The position numbers were made by a program, and so were the translations under genes. Source: Dioscorea cayenensis subsp. rotundata (Eukaryota; Streptophyta; Magnoliopsida; Dioscoreales; Dioscoreaceae). Taken from it: a stretch of 64,000 nucleotides of DNA. The notes beneath the pieces are model-generated. The model did no database searches. It was not told the origin of the DNA and saw only the letters and a list, made by a program, of their open reading frames with translations. This document shows, one piece after another, positions 48,236 to 59,638 of the stretch (position 1 is its first letter; each line of letters begins with the position of its first letter). The stretch covers positions 744,001 to 808,000 of the forward strand of contig NC_052476.1 of assembly GCF_009730915.1 (NCBI RefSeq). The letters are read 5' to 3'.

Positions 48236-48712
48236 ATTAAATGTTGTTCACACTGAAAATTTTGTTGTACTTTTTTGGTTGTGATTGTCTAGAGTCTCTG
48301 GACAACATTTTTGTGCATTGTGACTTGAAAATTTTCCACCAAAATGATGATCCATAAATGAATTAATGGTTTGCAATGCTGGTGTCTATGATAGAGAGAA
48401 ATCTCTTTTGTTATTTCCATCATCTCTAGGTTTTCATACTTCATAATTTAGTCCTTGATAAGCATTCAATTCAAAAAATTCAGGTGTGTGTAAGCGTTCA
48501 CTTGTTAGTACTTTCTTGTGCTTGCCTTGTAATATAGGTGATCAAATTCAAGAACTTAACCACTACTTTCCTGTGGTGGGGGTGGTAAAAATATATGATT
48601 TCAACTTTTGACTGTTTTTACATTGTTTTCAAAATTAAACATTCAACTTTTGATTAAAATTATGTTTGAAACTGATCTACCAATTTAGAGCATGTATTTA
48701 TTTTTTCTTGTA
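48236..48712. other. ESF1 3' flank
   Basis: No gene seen; AT-rich sequence up to the LINE target-site duplication at 48713-48729. Confidence 0.5.
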
Positions 48713-48729
48713 AATAATTCCATTAATAT

Positions 48730-50089
48730 TTGGCGTAATATTTGGCGTCTTAAGATTGCTCCTAGGCCTAAGCATTTCTTTTTTTTTGGGAAGAGGAACG
48801 GGGCGAACCCACTAGAGACCCCAGGGACGTGCACAAGTCTCGGTGGAATAAGTGGGGACGGGGCCGCGCTCACGTGGGCACAGGAGCCACCCGTACACAA
48901 CCACTATTCACAACTCCCAGAAATGTGCCCTCAGCCAAAAATCGAACTCTCACCACTCGGTGAGAGCTCTATCGGCGACCCGTGTACCAATAGACCCGAA
49001 GGTCGTTGGCGGCCTAAGCATTTCTTCTGGTTACTTCTTCATGAATCATAATGGTGTCAAAACGTATGAGTAATTATACAGGTTGAATCTTGGTCCTCAA
49101 ACTCTTGGCTAGTTTTGCAATCTTGATTTTGAAAACACTGAACTTTTATTCAATAATTGTCCCAAAGCTCAGTTAATATGGAGATTGGTTAGTAATGTTA
49201 TTGGCAAGCAAATATTTTCCATGATGGCTTTTCAACTGATAACTGGCTCTCTTTGGCTTACCCTGACTTTGACATGTGTGATCAGTCTGTGATTGCAATT
49301 ACTTCTTGGCTCCTCTGGAAGGTAAGGTGTAACTTAATTTTCCGTAATGAAGCTCCCGACTTCCACTCTATTCCTATCAGAGCTATTAATCATGTCAGGG
49401 AGTATACTCAATCTTCATCTTCCTGGTTTGGGAATCAGCTCATCTTTAACAATTTCTCTATCACTGACAATCCGTTTCTCTTTGTATCCTCAGTGGGCAA
49501 TTGTGAGACTAGAACTTATGGTGCAGGTTTTTATGTTACTAATGCAAACTCTCAACTCATCTGTGTAGGTTGATGTAATAATCTTGCAGATTCAAACATT
49601 GAAGCTGAAGCTTTGGCGCTCCTCGCAGCTCTTGGCAGCATACATGCGTTAGACCTCAGGACAAAAACGATCTTCTTTGCTTGTGTCGATCTCTACAAAG
49701 TCATCAAGATTGATATCTCTCATCATGCATGGCGTCTTAATCCGCTGATTATCAACATTTCTGACTATCTCTCAAGCTTAGGTCATCTGCGGATTTGCAT
49801 TATTCTTAAAGCTTGTTTGGCTGTTACCAATAGCCTTGCCCTTCATGGAGTTAATTCTTATGTTCTTACATTATTTCATCAGGGCAAGGATCTTCCACCT
49901 TGGCTTATGAAGCAGTTTATTAGATCTGGAGTTAGTTTGTAGCTTTGTTTTTCCTGTCTTGTTTGTTTTTAGATTTTGTTTGTGTTCTTTTTTCTTTGGT
50001 TTGTATCTTAAACTCTCTTGTATTTCTTTTTTTTTTATCAATAAAATATCTTTATGAGCTCCTTCCCCTAAAATAATAATAATAATAAT
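48730..50089 (+). mobile_element. 5'-truncated L1-type LINE with RNase H-like tail
   Basis: Exact 17-base target-site duplication aataattccattaatat (48713-48729 and 50090-50106). Recognisable coding remnants: zinc-finger-type end of the reverse transcriptase ('KIAPRPKHFFWLLLHES', split by the nested SINE), the segment WLLWKVRCNLIFRNEAPDF, and an RNase H-like region (IEAEALALLAALGSIHALDL) to a stop at 49940-49942. The tail has 'tcaataaaatatctttatg' and ends in an (AAT)n run. The 5' end, endonuclease and most of the reverse transcriptase are missing, the usual 5' truncation. Several stops and shifts are present in the remaining coding part. Confidence 0.9.
48781..49010 (-). mobile_element. SINE family 1 nested in the LINE
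   Basis: Exact 16-base target-site duplication ggcctaagcatttctt (48765-48780 and 49011-49026). The element lies on the minus strand: T-run at the left, B-box region at about 48942-48965. It is the same family as 3842-4070 but better preserved. Because it splits LINE coding sequence, it is younger than the LINE. Confidence 0.9.
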
Positions 50090-50395
50090 AATAATTCCAT
50101 TAATATCATTACACAAAAAAGATCACAATAAGAGTTCCTCAAGTTTCCACCTTATATATTAATGTTTAAATTTTATATCACTGCCAAAAATTAATTTTAG
50201 TTGTTACACACTATGACATATATTACAAAGATAAACTTGAATAATTCCACTAATATTATGACACAAACAAGATCAGGATAACAATACTCAAGTTTCCACT
50301 CTATATAGTAATATTTAAATTTTACATCACTGTCAAAAATCAACTTTAATTGTTTGGCACTATGATATATATTACAAAGATAAACCCAAACTTGA
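50090..50395. repeat. Two tandem copies of an approximately 146-base sequence
   Basis: Copy 1 (about 50090-50235) and copy 2 (about 50236-50395) share 'aataattcca.taatat', 'ctcaagtttccac', 'taaattttatatcactg' and 'atatattacaaagataaac'. The LINE inserted at the left edge of copy 1. Confidence 0.75.
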
Positions 50396-50595
50396 ATAAA
50401 ACTGTATATAATTATATATTGAAGATAAATTTTTCAGAACTTTCTCTAATAAGAAGACCTGAAATTCAAAGTAAAATTATAAAGGAGATTAGACCATATA
50501 TATATATATATGGATATAAAACCATGCAAAAGAATAACAAGAGAATTAGAACTTGGAGATCATAGTGTACTTACTTTGCCCTTTTCATATCACAG

Positions 50596-51582
50596 TCATG
50601 GCATGAAGATCTTGTTCAGGAACTCTAGATCTTCATTTCTATCATTGTTCATGTTAAGTAGATTGGTATAGGTCATGCTTGCATCAGTGTTTGAAGGTAT
50701 ACCAACCTCATTAACAGCATGTTGTTGTTGGCCATGATCAATGTTTTGGAATTGGTTATTGTGAAGTGGAATACTAGTCCCATGATCAGAGAAAACATTA
50801 TTAAGATTTTCATGGTGATCAGTAAATTGGAGTTGGGGAATATGATTCTCTTCCATTATTTGATTCTCAAAATGCATGTTGCTATTTGCTGAAATTCCAT
50901 TAAAGTCCATGCCAATTTCAGGTTCAAACTTATTAGGGAAGGCCATGTTGGTGTTGAGAATATGGCTAGTTTCATCTGCTACTATTTGTTTTTCTTGCTG
51001 AAAATGTGGGAGCACATCCAAGTTTTCATAGCCAAAACCTGAAAATTCCTGTAGATTTTGCATGCTAGGATCTATTGGTGGAGGTAGTTGGTTACCATCT
51101 TGAATTGAAGCATAGTGTTGTTCATGGTGTAACTGTGGATATGTTGGACCTTGTAGGCCTTCATTCAATCCTAGCTGGTTTATGGACATCTCCAGGTTAC
51201 TAAATGTTGGTATATCATGAGTATAAGAAATGGGATTAATGTTATTAGGAACCATTTCTTGTTGGTATAGAGCATGTTGAGGTATAACTCCTCCTGAAGG
51301 ATGAAAATGATTATATATAGTTAGGTAAGTAGTTAGGTTGTGAATTAAAGTATTGGCCTGGTTGATGCTGAGATTGAAGTTCAGGTTGGAGTTGAGGCTG
51401 AAGAAGAGATTGAGGTTGGGATAAGAGTTCAGGTTGAGGTTGAAGTTGGGTCTGATACATGTGATCAGTTGATATCATTTGATTCTTCTCATTATTGGCC
51501 TGTAGTAACAATGCTTCCTTTTGCAGGCGAACTCGATATTTCTGAATGCACATGCAACATGAAAATATAATCAAAGTGAGTA

Positions 51583-51613
<31 letters not shown>

Positions 51614-53084
51614 AAGAAGATGATGATGATGAAAGACATGACTGATTCAATGCTAAGATATACTTATTAATGTTGTCAACAAAGCTTTTATGGTTTATTT
51701 GATTTTCTGAGATATACTTATTCATTATAAGGAATTAAAGTACTAAAACTAATTTTTATTTTCATATCTAACAATGATATGCTAAAGATTTCAATCTTGA
51801 AATACATTTCACTATAACTCTTCTTTGTTGACTTTAAATTAATAAGAGCAAAAAGGTCATATATTTGTTTTATACCTGCAAATGACTGGCAACATGATGC
51901 CTCTCCACACCTTCAACATTCATAAGTTTTGCTATCTTTCCTGGGACAGCATCTATAATAGAAATTTAAAATGATGAGCTTAGATATATATATATATATA
52001 TATATGTTGAGAATAAGAGAGATACATACACCATGCATAATTTAAATGTTTTTCATATGATCAGAGTATAGAAATGCATGTATAACCTGGTCCAAGTTGT
52101 ATAATAGCATTCTCAAACAACTTTTCCAAGTAAGGAGTCCAACAAAGACGGCCATTCCTTTTAGTTATTTTCTTGAAATCATGACCTTCTTCCCCATTGT
52201 TCACTTCTTGATCACTAATACTATCATTGTTGTTCTCTTCTATACTGATTGCACTCTTTCCTTTATCATTCTTGATTTGCTTCTCATCTTCCTGATTCTT
52301 ATTCTCTGATTCAGCCATCAAAGAAATGTTCTTCCAAGCAGTGTTCTTCCAAATGCTATTCACCAAAACATGTTCCAATGGTTTATCTATAAAGCTAGAT
52401 GCTCCTTTCATGATACCATTCATCCTCAAATCCATGTCATTGCCACTGGCCATCACTGCAGTTAAACAAGAAATATATATATATATATATATATTGATGT
52501 TTGTTAAAAAAAAAAAAATAAACAAAATTAAACTAAAGATCAAGAAATATCCATGATTATATATACTCACAAACAACAGGTATGCTTAATTCTTTTACAG
52601 CTTGAAGTAACTCAAAGCCATCCATCTCTGGCATGAAAACCTCAGCCAAGACAAGATCAAAGTCTTGATGTCTCTCCCTGAAGAATTGATAGAGCAACTT
52701 TAGGGTCTGCACACAAAGTAACTGCAAAATATATTTCAAAATAATAATTAGTTTAATCAGTTTGATCAGAACTTTAGATAAATTAGAAACACTCTCAAAA
52801 CTCTAAAGTCACTCAAGAAATTATTTTTTACAAGATAAATTATGATGAAAAGCTTGAAAAACATGATTTTCACCAGATCAAAATCTATCAAAGATGCATG
52901 TGTGTATATATATATATATATATATGTCTAAATATATACCTTTATAGTTGCATGATGAGAGCATGGTTCCTGCAAGCTTAAGAGACTCAGGATCAACATC
53001 AACAATCATAACTCTGAAGCCATTTGGGAAGAAGTGCTTCACTAGATGTTGATCACTTCTCATGGATGTTCTAAGGTAGGACAT
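50596..53084 (-). CDS. Atypical type-B response regulator (receiver + GARP)
   Basis: Five exons on the minus strand: 53084-52940, 52721-52571, 52455-52087, 51952-51876 and 51541-50596; about 561 residues if two extra bases are discounted. Receiver domain: FRVMIVDVDPESLKLAG, FDLVLAEVFMPEMDGFELL, VLMASGNDMDLRMNGI and GASSFIDKPL. The phosphoacceptor position, normally Asp in ISD(V), is Glu (LAEV), and the acidic pair VDD is VDV. The GARP/Myb DNA-binding domain (RLCWTPYLEKLFENAI, VERHHVASHLQKYRVRL) is complete. A Gln/Leu/Pro-rich region and a long acidic, Asn-rich C-terminus suit a transactivation domain. It is a nuclear transcription factor of the cytokinin two-component class, but probably not regulated by phosphorylation. 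Frame breaks: one extra base near 52715-52717 and one near 51311-51319. TATA box at 53160-53167. Confidence 0.88.
51585..51631. repeat. (GAA)n/(GAT)n microsatellite in an intron
   Basis: About twelve GAA units then several GAT units inside intron 4 of the response regulator. Confidence 0.95.
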
Positions 53085-53159
53085 GGAGAGAGAATGGGAG
53101 AGGAGGAAAATGAAGGTGTATTGCCTTCTGTGTGACTGGTTGTGTTGGGAGGTGTGCTC

Positions 53160-53167
53160 TATTTATA
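53160..53167 (-). promoter_or_regulatory. TATA box of the response regulator gene
   Basis: TATAAATA on the minus strand, 76 bases before the ATG at 53084; perfect consensus within less AT-rich sequence. Confidence 0.75.
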
Positions 53168-54636
53168 GGTGATACACAGAAGGTGACAAATGCTTGATAT
53201 CCTCATTAACTCATGTATCTATTTCAACATCTTGAAATAATTAGAAAGTTAATTTGCCCATAGAAGTTAAAATCAATTAGTTTTTACCATTTTTGATCTT
53301 TTTATTATGTTTTGCTTTTTTATTTATATTGTTTTTAAATAAAATATAATTTTTAGTAGTGCATGTTTAAATTTATCGTGAAATAGTTAACTATTGATGT
53401 ATTATTCATTTTTTGAAAAAAAAAATCTTTTCATTATGTGCAGAAGCAATAAAAAAAATTGGATTTTTGCTTAGGAAAATGTATTTGATGATAAATTAGT
53501 AAATCTAAAAAAAAATTCATTATTAGTGTAAATGAATCGTAAGATTTTAAAGGTTTGTATTTTTCTTAAGTATGATAAGAAGGAACATTTATTTTCTTTG
53601 ATCCTCGATATATTTGTCGTTTTCGTATATTGTCATTTGAGCATACGACAACTAAATTTATGTATGGTAATTACTAAACCTTGCTACAATTGAAGTACTA
53701 AATTCATAAACTTGGCAATCACAAACTTTTTGAAATTAAATTTAGACATATTAAGGTATCTATTTTGTTAATTTTATAAAAAAATAATTGGTAAATACCC
53801 CTTGTATATTATTATTTTTGTTAACCATTTATGTTGGCCGGCCTGTGTATGGTGAAAAAATTTTCTTACCACATGAAAATTAACCAGATGATAAATTTAA
53901 CTTCACACAAAATATTTATTGAAAGATTTTTAAAAATTCCCTCTTACACTTATAAGATGTCCAATGAGATATATAGAATGTGATAAATATTAGTGGGAAA
54001 AAACAACTATAATAACAGACAAATGGAAATCTTTCAAAAGATACAGCGTTGAAAACCAGCATTGAACAAGAGTAAAAAACCAGAGGATTTGAAGAGTAGT
54101 TTCAAAAATCTTGAAGGGTTCACAAAGCAATATTCCATATACAATGTTTTTGAAATAAAAGATTTTTACATATTCACTATCCAATTCTACAAGGCAGAAA
54201 TAGAAATTCTCAATTTGAGACATATATTGCACCAGAGGATCAATTGGCCATTGTGAATTGAACAATATTGGTGATCCCAAGCTGTTCCCTTCCTCTCATG
54301 GACATCTTTTGTTTTAGTGCTAAGAATGCGACCATGAGTGTATATATATTATATATGATGGATTTAAAATTAATGTGCATCTTTGTGATTAATTTATGAT
54401 ATGTTAATACTCCGAGTTTGGATCATTTCCTTATTGAATAGACTCATAATATGAATATGACTAATGCTAGCTTGATTACCAAATGAAACAAAATGTGTGT
54501 TCGTGTCTATATATATTTGATGAAAATCTTGTTCTTGTTTTTTCCCCATACATCCTCTCATTAATTGTTTAGTTCTCTCTGTACTTCTCTATATTTCCCC
54601 TTCAAAATGAAGTCTATAATCACATGTTAATTAACT
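53168..54636. other. Intergenic
   Basis: AT-rich. The open stretches around 53990-54280 lack coding character in either strand. No gene or element recognised. Confidence 0.5.
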
Positions 54637-56061
54637 TCACCAAGCTTTGTTCTTGGCAATGATCTTTTTTTGGTTCTGAATCCACATTTGTTGTTCTCTC
54701 AGTATCTGTTGTTGCTCATCCATCACCTGAGAAGCATGGGATAATGACGCTAAAGTATCACCGATCAACTCAGGACTCTTCGAACAGTATGTTGGATGAG
54801 ACATCGACACTGATCTCCCCATTGGCCACTGACACATCTCTGAGCTCTCATTTATAAGGAATGGATTATTGTTTGAGTTCCTGATCATATTGTCAGAGTT
54901 CTTCATCCCCGAATTCTTAGACATGTTACTAGCACTCTCAACCAAGACAAGTTCCCAACCATCTACTCCTTTCTCAGTTTCATTTGATCTCCAATTCCCT
55001 GATGGGCATCTGTATTCAAGCTTTGACTTCGTCGAAGTATGATCTTCAAAATTATCTATTTGCTTGGAAAGAAGGGATTTGAGAGGACTCCGGGCAGATT
55101 GTTGTTCTTTTCTGCTGTTGTCTTTGCTGCTTCTGTTGTTGTTCTTCTTTTAAGAACTCCTGCATTGTATCCAAAAGGACCTTGGAGATCCTTCCGATGA
55201 CTGGGTATTCAAAAGCCCGGCCGACACCAATCTCCTTGCAAAGCCTGTAGAGAGAGTCTAGCTGAATGAATTGCTTAGCTGCCTTGGCACAAACATGGAA
55301 AGTTTCGACACAAGAAGGGTGATCAAGATGGAAAAAATTATCGAGGAGGACGTAGAGCCCATCGGAGATATCCTGGTAAAGGCCAATGCTTTCTTGAATG
55401 ATCGGATAAAGAGAGATGAGAATGAGTCTATTAGTCTTGGCGGGACCGGTGGGGCGCATTCCGATTGCTCGGTCTAGTAATTGTTGCCAATATTTTATAT
55501 TGTCGAGGACAGCCATCGGCTTCATGTTAATAACACAGGAGGCGGCCGTGGGAGGTTGGCAGCGGCGGTGATGATTGCGAAGCTTTCCAAGGAGAGTACA
55601 TTCAAGGCGGACCTCTAAGTAGAGAGCGAAAGTGCGAACAAAGGCAGTGAAGTCCCAAGGACTATTGTGGCCAGAGTCATCGGAGAAGGCAGAGAGGTCG
55701 AGAAGACGAGGGCCACCTCGGTGTGAGGCGGCGAGAGCTTCCCGGGCAAAATGGGGGGTACTGAAGTCCCGGAGGGCGATGAAGGTGAGGGAAAGGGCCT
55801 TGAGAGCCACAATCCAGTTTCGAGTATATGTAATTCGACGAGTAAGGATTTGGACAAGTTCGGCCGTCGCCGTGGGGGATGAGGAAGCTAAGAGGATGAC
55901 CTGGGTGTACCGGCGATCATCGACCGGGTTGTCATCATGTGAGGTAGCCCGGAGGACAGAGACCTCTAGAGTGGAGGACCGGCGAGAGAATTTGGCTGAG
56001 ACTAATGCTGGTTTGGTCCTTGATTACCCCAATGGCTCGCCGGAATTTGCTCGCCGGGCAT
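54637..56061 (-). CDS. ANTH-domain clathrin assembly protein (AP180/CALM type), three +1 shifts
   Basis: Intronless minus-strand gene; 473 residues once three extra bases are discounted. The ANTH start reads KFRRAIGVIKDQTSISL, then SSTLEVSVLRATSHDDNP (the PIP2-binding region, with RATSH for the usual KATxH), RYTQVILLASSSPTATAELV, RRITYTRNWIVALKALSL and SPWDFTAFVRTFALYLEVRL. The later helices include TNRLILISLYPIIQESIGLY and VGRAFEYPVIGRISKVLLDT. A Gln-rich linker follows, then GWELVLVESASN, an NPF motif (NNNPFLI) for EH-domain partners, and a C-terminus with LREQQMWIQNQKK. It links clathrin and membrane in endocytosis at the plasma membrane or TGN. Frame breaks are near 56054-56055, 55997 and 55108-55111. 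TATAAATA lies at 56205-56212. The three shifts together leave the length a multiple of three. Confidence 0.88.
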
Positions 56062-56204
56062 TGTTCTTGTTGATGTTGGGAAGCTAGTTCAGAGGGGGTG
56101 GACCTCTCTGGTTGTAGGTTTGGGAGGAGATAGGCATGTTAATTAAGGCCCCTCCAACGGTTTTTTGGACGGTTCCAACGGTTTTTTGAAATGTTTGGCG
56201 GGTT

Positions 56205-56212
56205 TATTTATA
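56205..56212 (-). promoter_or_regulatory. TATA box of the ANTH gene
   Basis: TATAAATA on the minus strand about 144 bases before the ATG. Between them a 'ccaacggttttttgg'-type motif is repeated (56155-56190), an AACGG Myb-core pair. Confidence 0.6.
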
Positions 56213-56660
56213 GTTCTGACAGGGAGGGAAACAAAGTCTTTTGTTGGCCTCTGATTTTTAAGACTTCAATTAAATTAGACAATTGTAAATAACTTTAATT
56301 AGCTTTGCATCTCAGGTGTTATGCTGCTCAATTTTGTTTTTTGTTTTTCCCTAATATTAGAAATATATATATATATATATATATATAAGAAAATAAATAA
56401 ACTAGTGATATATTAAAAAAATAAAATCAGTATAAATTGAGAAAACAGTGCAAAGCACAAATAAATAAAAAGTACATAAATAAAAAGTACAAATGAAAGA
56501 AAACACAACACAAAACCAACAACAAGAAGCATTCATCGGAGTTGATGCAAGGATAGAACATAAACTTAATTACTGACAATAATAAAAGTAAAAAAACAAC
56601 TGGGTTGTCGGAGTCCATCGTGCAGTATATTAGAAATATTTTCAATATTATTTTATGACA
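56213..56660. other. Intergenic
   Basis: A (TA)n tract near 56365-56387, otherwise AT-rich with no gene seen. Confidence 0.5.
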
Positions 56661-57251
56661 TTAGGGGTGAAACTCATGGACCACCAAATAATAAGTAATA
56701 ATAATCATTATAATAATAAACCGAATAACAGTTGAGTTTATTCCGAGGAAGACCCTCCAAGCAACTTTCTTATACTTGATGACATCCTCAACATCCAAGA
56801 AACTAAACTTCCCAACAATATTTGCCTGCAAATTATTACCAAAAAGAGACAAAGAAGTCAACTGAGTTCTTGGTTCAGAGCTACTGAAAATAAAGAAAGC
56901 CTTAGCTGTGTCATTGCCAGCATTAACAATGAAATGCAGCAAACCTTCAGGGAAAACTATGGTATCACCTTTCTCAATATTTTTATAGTACACATTGTTC
57001 GCCGAGGATATGAAACCTGCGATCAGTGAGCCCTCAGTTACAACAACAATCTCCGATGAGCCAGATGTTTGATGTATTGGCTAGTTGTCGAAAGCCGGAA
57101 AAGATGAAGTCATCAACTGTGATATTTTCAGGACTCTTGCAGGAGTAGCCGGAGGGACCTGCACGGTGAGGTCAGCTAAGCAGAAGTCTTGAACTGCTGC
57201 ATTTGAGGTGGTGGAGATGAAGAAGATGAAGAGGATGATGATGGGTAGCAT
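56661..57251 (-). pseudogene. Germin-like protein pseudogene
   Basis: Minus-strand relative of the gene at 59017-59638. It starts with a signal peptide (MLPIIILFIFFISTTSNAAV) and DFCLADLTV, then loses frame. The family segment SGYSCKSPENITVDDFIFSG follows in another frame. About 34 residues before cupin box 1 (PGLNGLG... to the HxH) are deleted, and box 1 survives only as HQTSGSSE. Box 2 (GDTIVFPEGLLHFIVNAG) is conserved, but the C-terminus diverges after DVIKYKK. Loss of the HxH metal ligands means no manganese site and no oxidase or SOD activity. TATAAAAA lies at 57296-57303. At least two frame breaks plus the deletion make this a true pseudogene rather than an assembly artefact. Confidence 0.85.
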
Positions 57252-57504
57252 GTTTGGTTTTTAGGGTTTATGTGTTTGTGTGATTGTTATTATGGTTTTT
57301 ATAGTGTATCAAATTTTCAAGAAAATATTTCTTGTGATTTCTTTCTTAATTTGATAGAATGATATCCTTCCTTAATTAATTGCGTTTATCATTAGTAAGA
57401 GTATCTCCTAATTTATTATTTATATATAAATATTATCTAAAATATATTTTTATTATTTAAATATACGCTTTTTAGTTTTTATTTATTTATTTATTTAAAT
57501 CCTA

Positions 57505-58660
57505 GAGGAACGGGATATATGGTTAATTTCATATAAATATGTATATCAGGCTGAAAGTAAAGTATTATCAAACAAGGTAAAATAATTTGTGTAAAAAAAA
57601 TCTCTTCCTCATATGTGACCTTTGCAAGAGGCATCTCTAAATCAAATTTTTTTGAATTTATTTTAATGTATTATTTTTATAATTTATTTATTTTCTTGCT
57701 CAATATTATTTGAGGTATTTTTTTTTGAATAATGTGAATAAATCATAGATTTATTAAAAACAAAAAAAATTAAGATTCTTTTCTTATTCTTCACTCATGT
57801 CATCTTCGCCTCATCACCATCATCATCATCGTCATCGTCATTACTATAACAACAACCATTAATTAATTATCCTTGCATTATATCCTATGTTATCCATCAC
57901 CAACCACGTTAATTAGTATTTATGAATCTCTAAATTGTACTTCTAATAATGCGCTAGCAATGTACATTAAGCTATATAAATGTATGTACTTTTTAATAAA
58001 AATATTAGAACTATTTTATTTTATAGAATGAAAATTTTTTCTTTCTATCCAATGTAGCCAATTTTTAAAAGTAATTAAGCCGCCCTAATTAATGTATTTT
58101 ACCTATTTACATTTTTACTTTTATTTATTTATTTGAAGGGATGGTTAATTTCACACAAATATGTATATCAGCTGAAAATAAAGTATTATTAAACAAAATA
58201 AAAAATCTGGTTAAAAAAAAAATCTTTTCCTCATATGTGATCTTTGCAAGAGGCATCTCTAAATAGTTTCTTTTTAATTTATTTTAGTGTATCATTATAA
58301 TAGTTCATCAATTTTCCTTGCTCTACATTGTTTGAGGTAATTTTTTTCTCACTCTTCAAACATGTCATCTTCGTCTCATCATCATCATCATTATCATAAT
58401 TCTAACAACAACCATTCACCAACCACAGGTTTTAAACGGCCCTTGGAGATAATGCTGCCTTAATTAGAATTTTATTTCTTTTTTTGAATCTCTAAATTGT
58501 ACTTCTAATAATGTGCTCGCTATCTACATTAAGCTATGTGCATATATGTACTTTTTAATAAAAATATTAGAACTATATATTTTATTTTATAGGTTTTTTT
58601 TGCTATCCAATATAGTAAATTTTTAAAAGTAATTAAGCCACCAATTAATGTATCTTCATA
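57505..58660. repeat. Two tandem copies of an approximately 550-base intergenic block
   Basis: 57505-58090 and 58133-58650 share, in order, 'aaatatgtatatcag', 'gcaagaggcatctctaaat', 'catgtcatcttcg.ctcatc', 'gaatctctaaattgtacttc', 'tacattaagctat' and 'tttttaataaaaatattaga'. They separate the two germin-like genes and probably record the unequal exchange that made the pair. No gene inside. Confidence 0.85.
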
Positions 58661-59016
58661 AGTAGTTGTATTTTTAATGACATTTATCAGCTTTATAAAG
58701 AAAAAATTTACAACTCTATCGAGTTCTTGTGTCTCCAATTTTTTTCTTGTTGTGTATTTGCTGTTTTCTTTTTTTTTATTTTTTATTGTACTATTGTTTT
58801 TTTTTTCAATAAATTAGTGATTTATTTATTTTTATAAAAAAATTAAAATAAAAAATATTTGATAAACATAAAATCAAATTAATGACTAGAAAATCAAACA
58901 AGTACAAATTAAAAGACCAACATCCCAACAATTATACATAGCACATAAATTATTTAGGCACCAAATTAAGAAAGAAAGCAAACATGCATGCACCACAACC
59001 GGAGCTCCGGCGAACT

Positions 59017-59638
59017 CTAGTTCATACCACCAAGCACAGCCTTAAGCTTCTTCACCTGAGCATGATCCAAGAACGTAGTCTTCTCAATGATTATAGAAGG
59101 CAAACTACTTCCAAACAATGCAATTGAAGTAATCTGAAGCCCAGGGTCTGAACTACTAAAACTAGCATAAGCCACTGAAGGAATACCACCAGCATTAATC
59201 TGAAAATGAAGTAAACCTTGAGGAAAAATCATAATGTCACCTTTGTGCAATGTTTTATAATAAACGGAGTTCGATGATGAGATAAAGCCGGCCTTAATTG
59301 AGCCTTGAACTACGAGTAGGACTTCATTGCCGCTGGGGTGAGTGTGGAGAGGGACGACGCCGCCTGGTGCAAGGTCTGAGACGAGCTAGTGAGATGCCGA
59401 GACCGTTAAGGCCGGGGAATTGGGCGGCAAAGGCTGGGCTAACGGCGGCTTTGATGATGTTGGTTGTGTTTCCTGGTTGTTCAAAGCCATTGAAGATGAA
59501 GTCATCGATGGTGACCTTTGTCGGAGACTTGCAGTGGTAGCCGGAGGGGGTTTGAGGGGTGGTTATGTCGCCGACGCAGAAGTCCAGGGCTGTGGAGGAG
59601 GATGGGAGGAGGAGGAGGAGGAGGAGGAATGGAAGCAT
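59017..59638 (-). CDS. Germin-like protein (cupin), one +1 frameshift
   Basis: Intronless minus-strand gene; 206 residues if one extra base is discounted. Signal peptide [17 protein letters not shown], then [20 protein letters not shown] with the two family Cys. Then come [31 protein letters not shown], cupin box 1 ([14 protein letters not shown], with both His and the Glu) and box 2 ([18 protein letters not shown], with the third His). The C-terminus [15 protein letters not shown] is typical. It is an apoplastic hexameric Mn-binding glycoprotein; family members show SOD or other oxidase activity and defence roles. The frame breaks near 59377 (one extra T on plus), just before box 1. The pair with 56661-57251 is a tandem duplication in the same orientation. 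Confidence 0.9.

Noticed and set aside
53990-54280. Candidate membrane protein on the minus strand
   Set aside because: Hydrophobic translation typical of AT-rich random sequence; no homology features.
55615-56087. Other frames across the ANTH gene 5' half
   Set aside because: They arise from frame changes in one conserved gene; the ANTH residues are clear in the proper frames.
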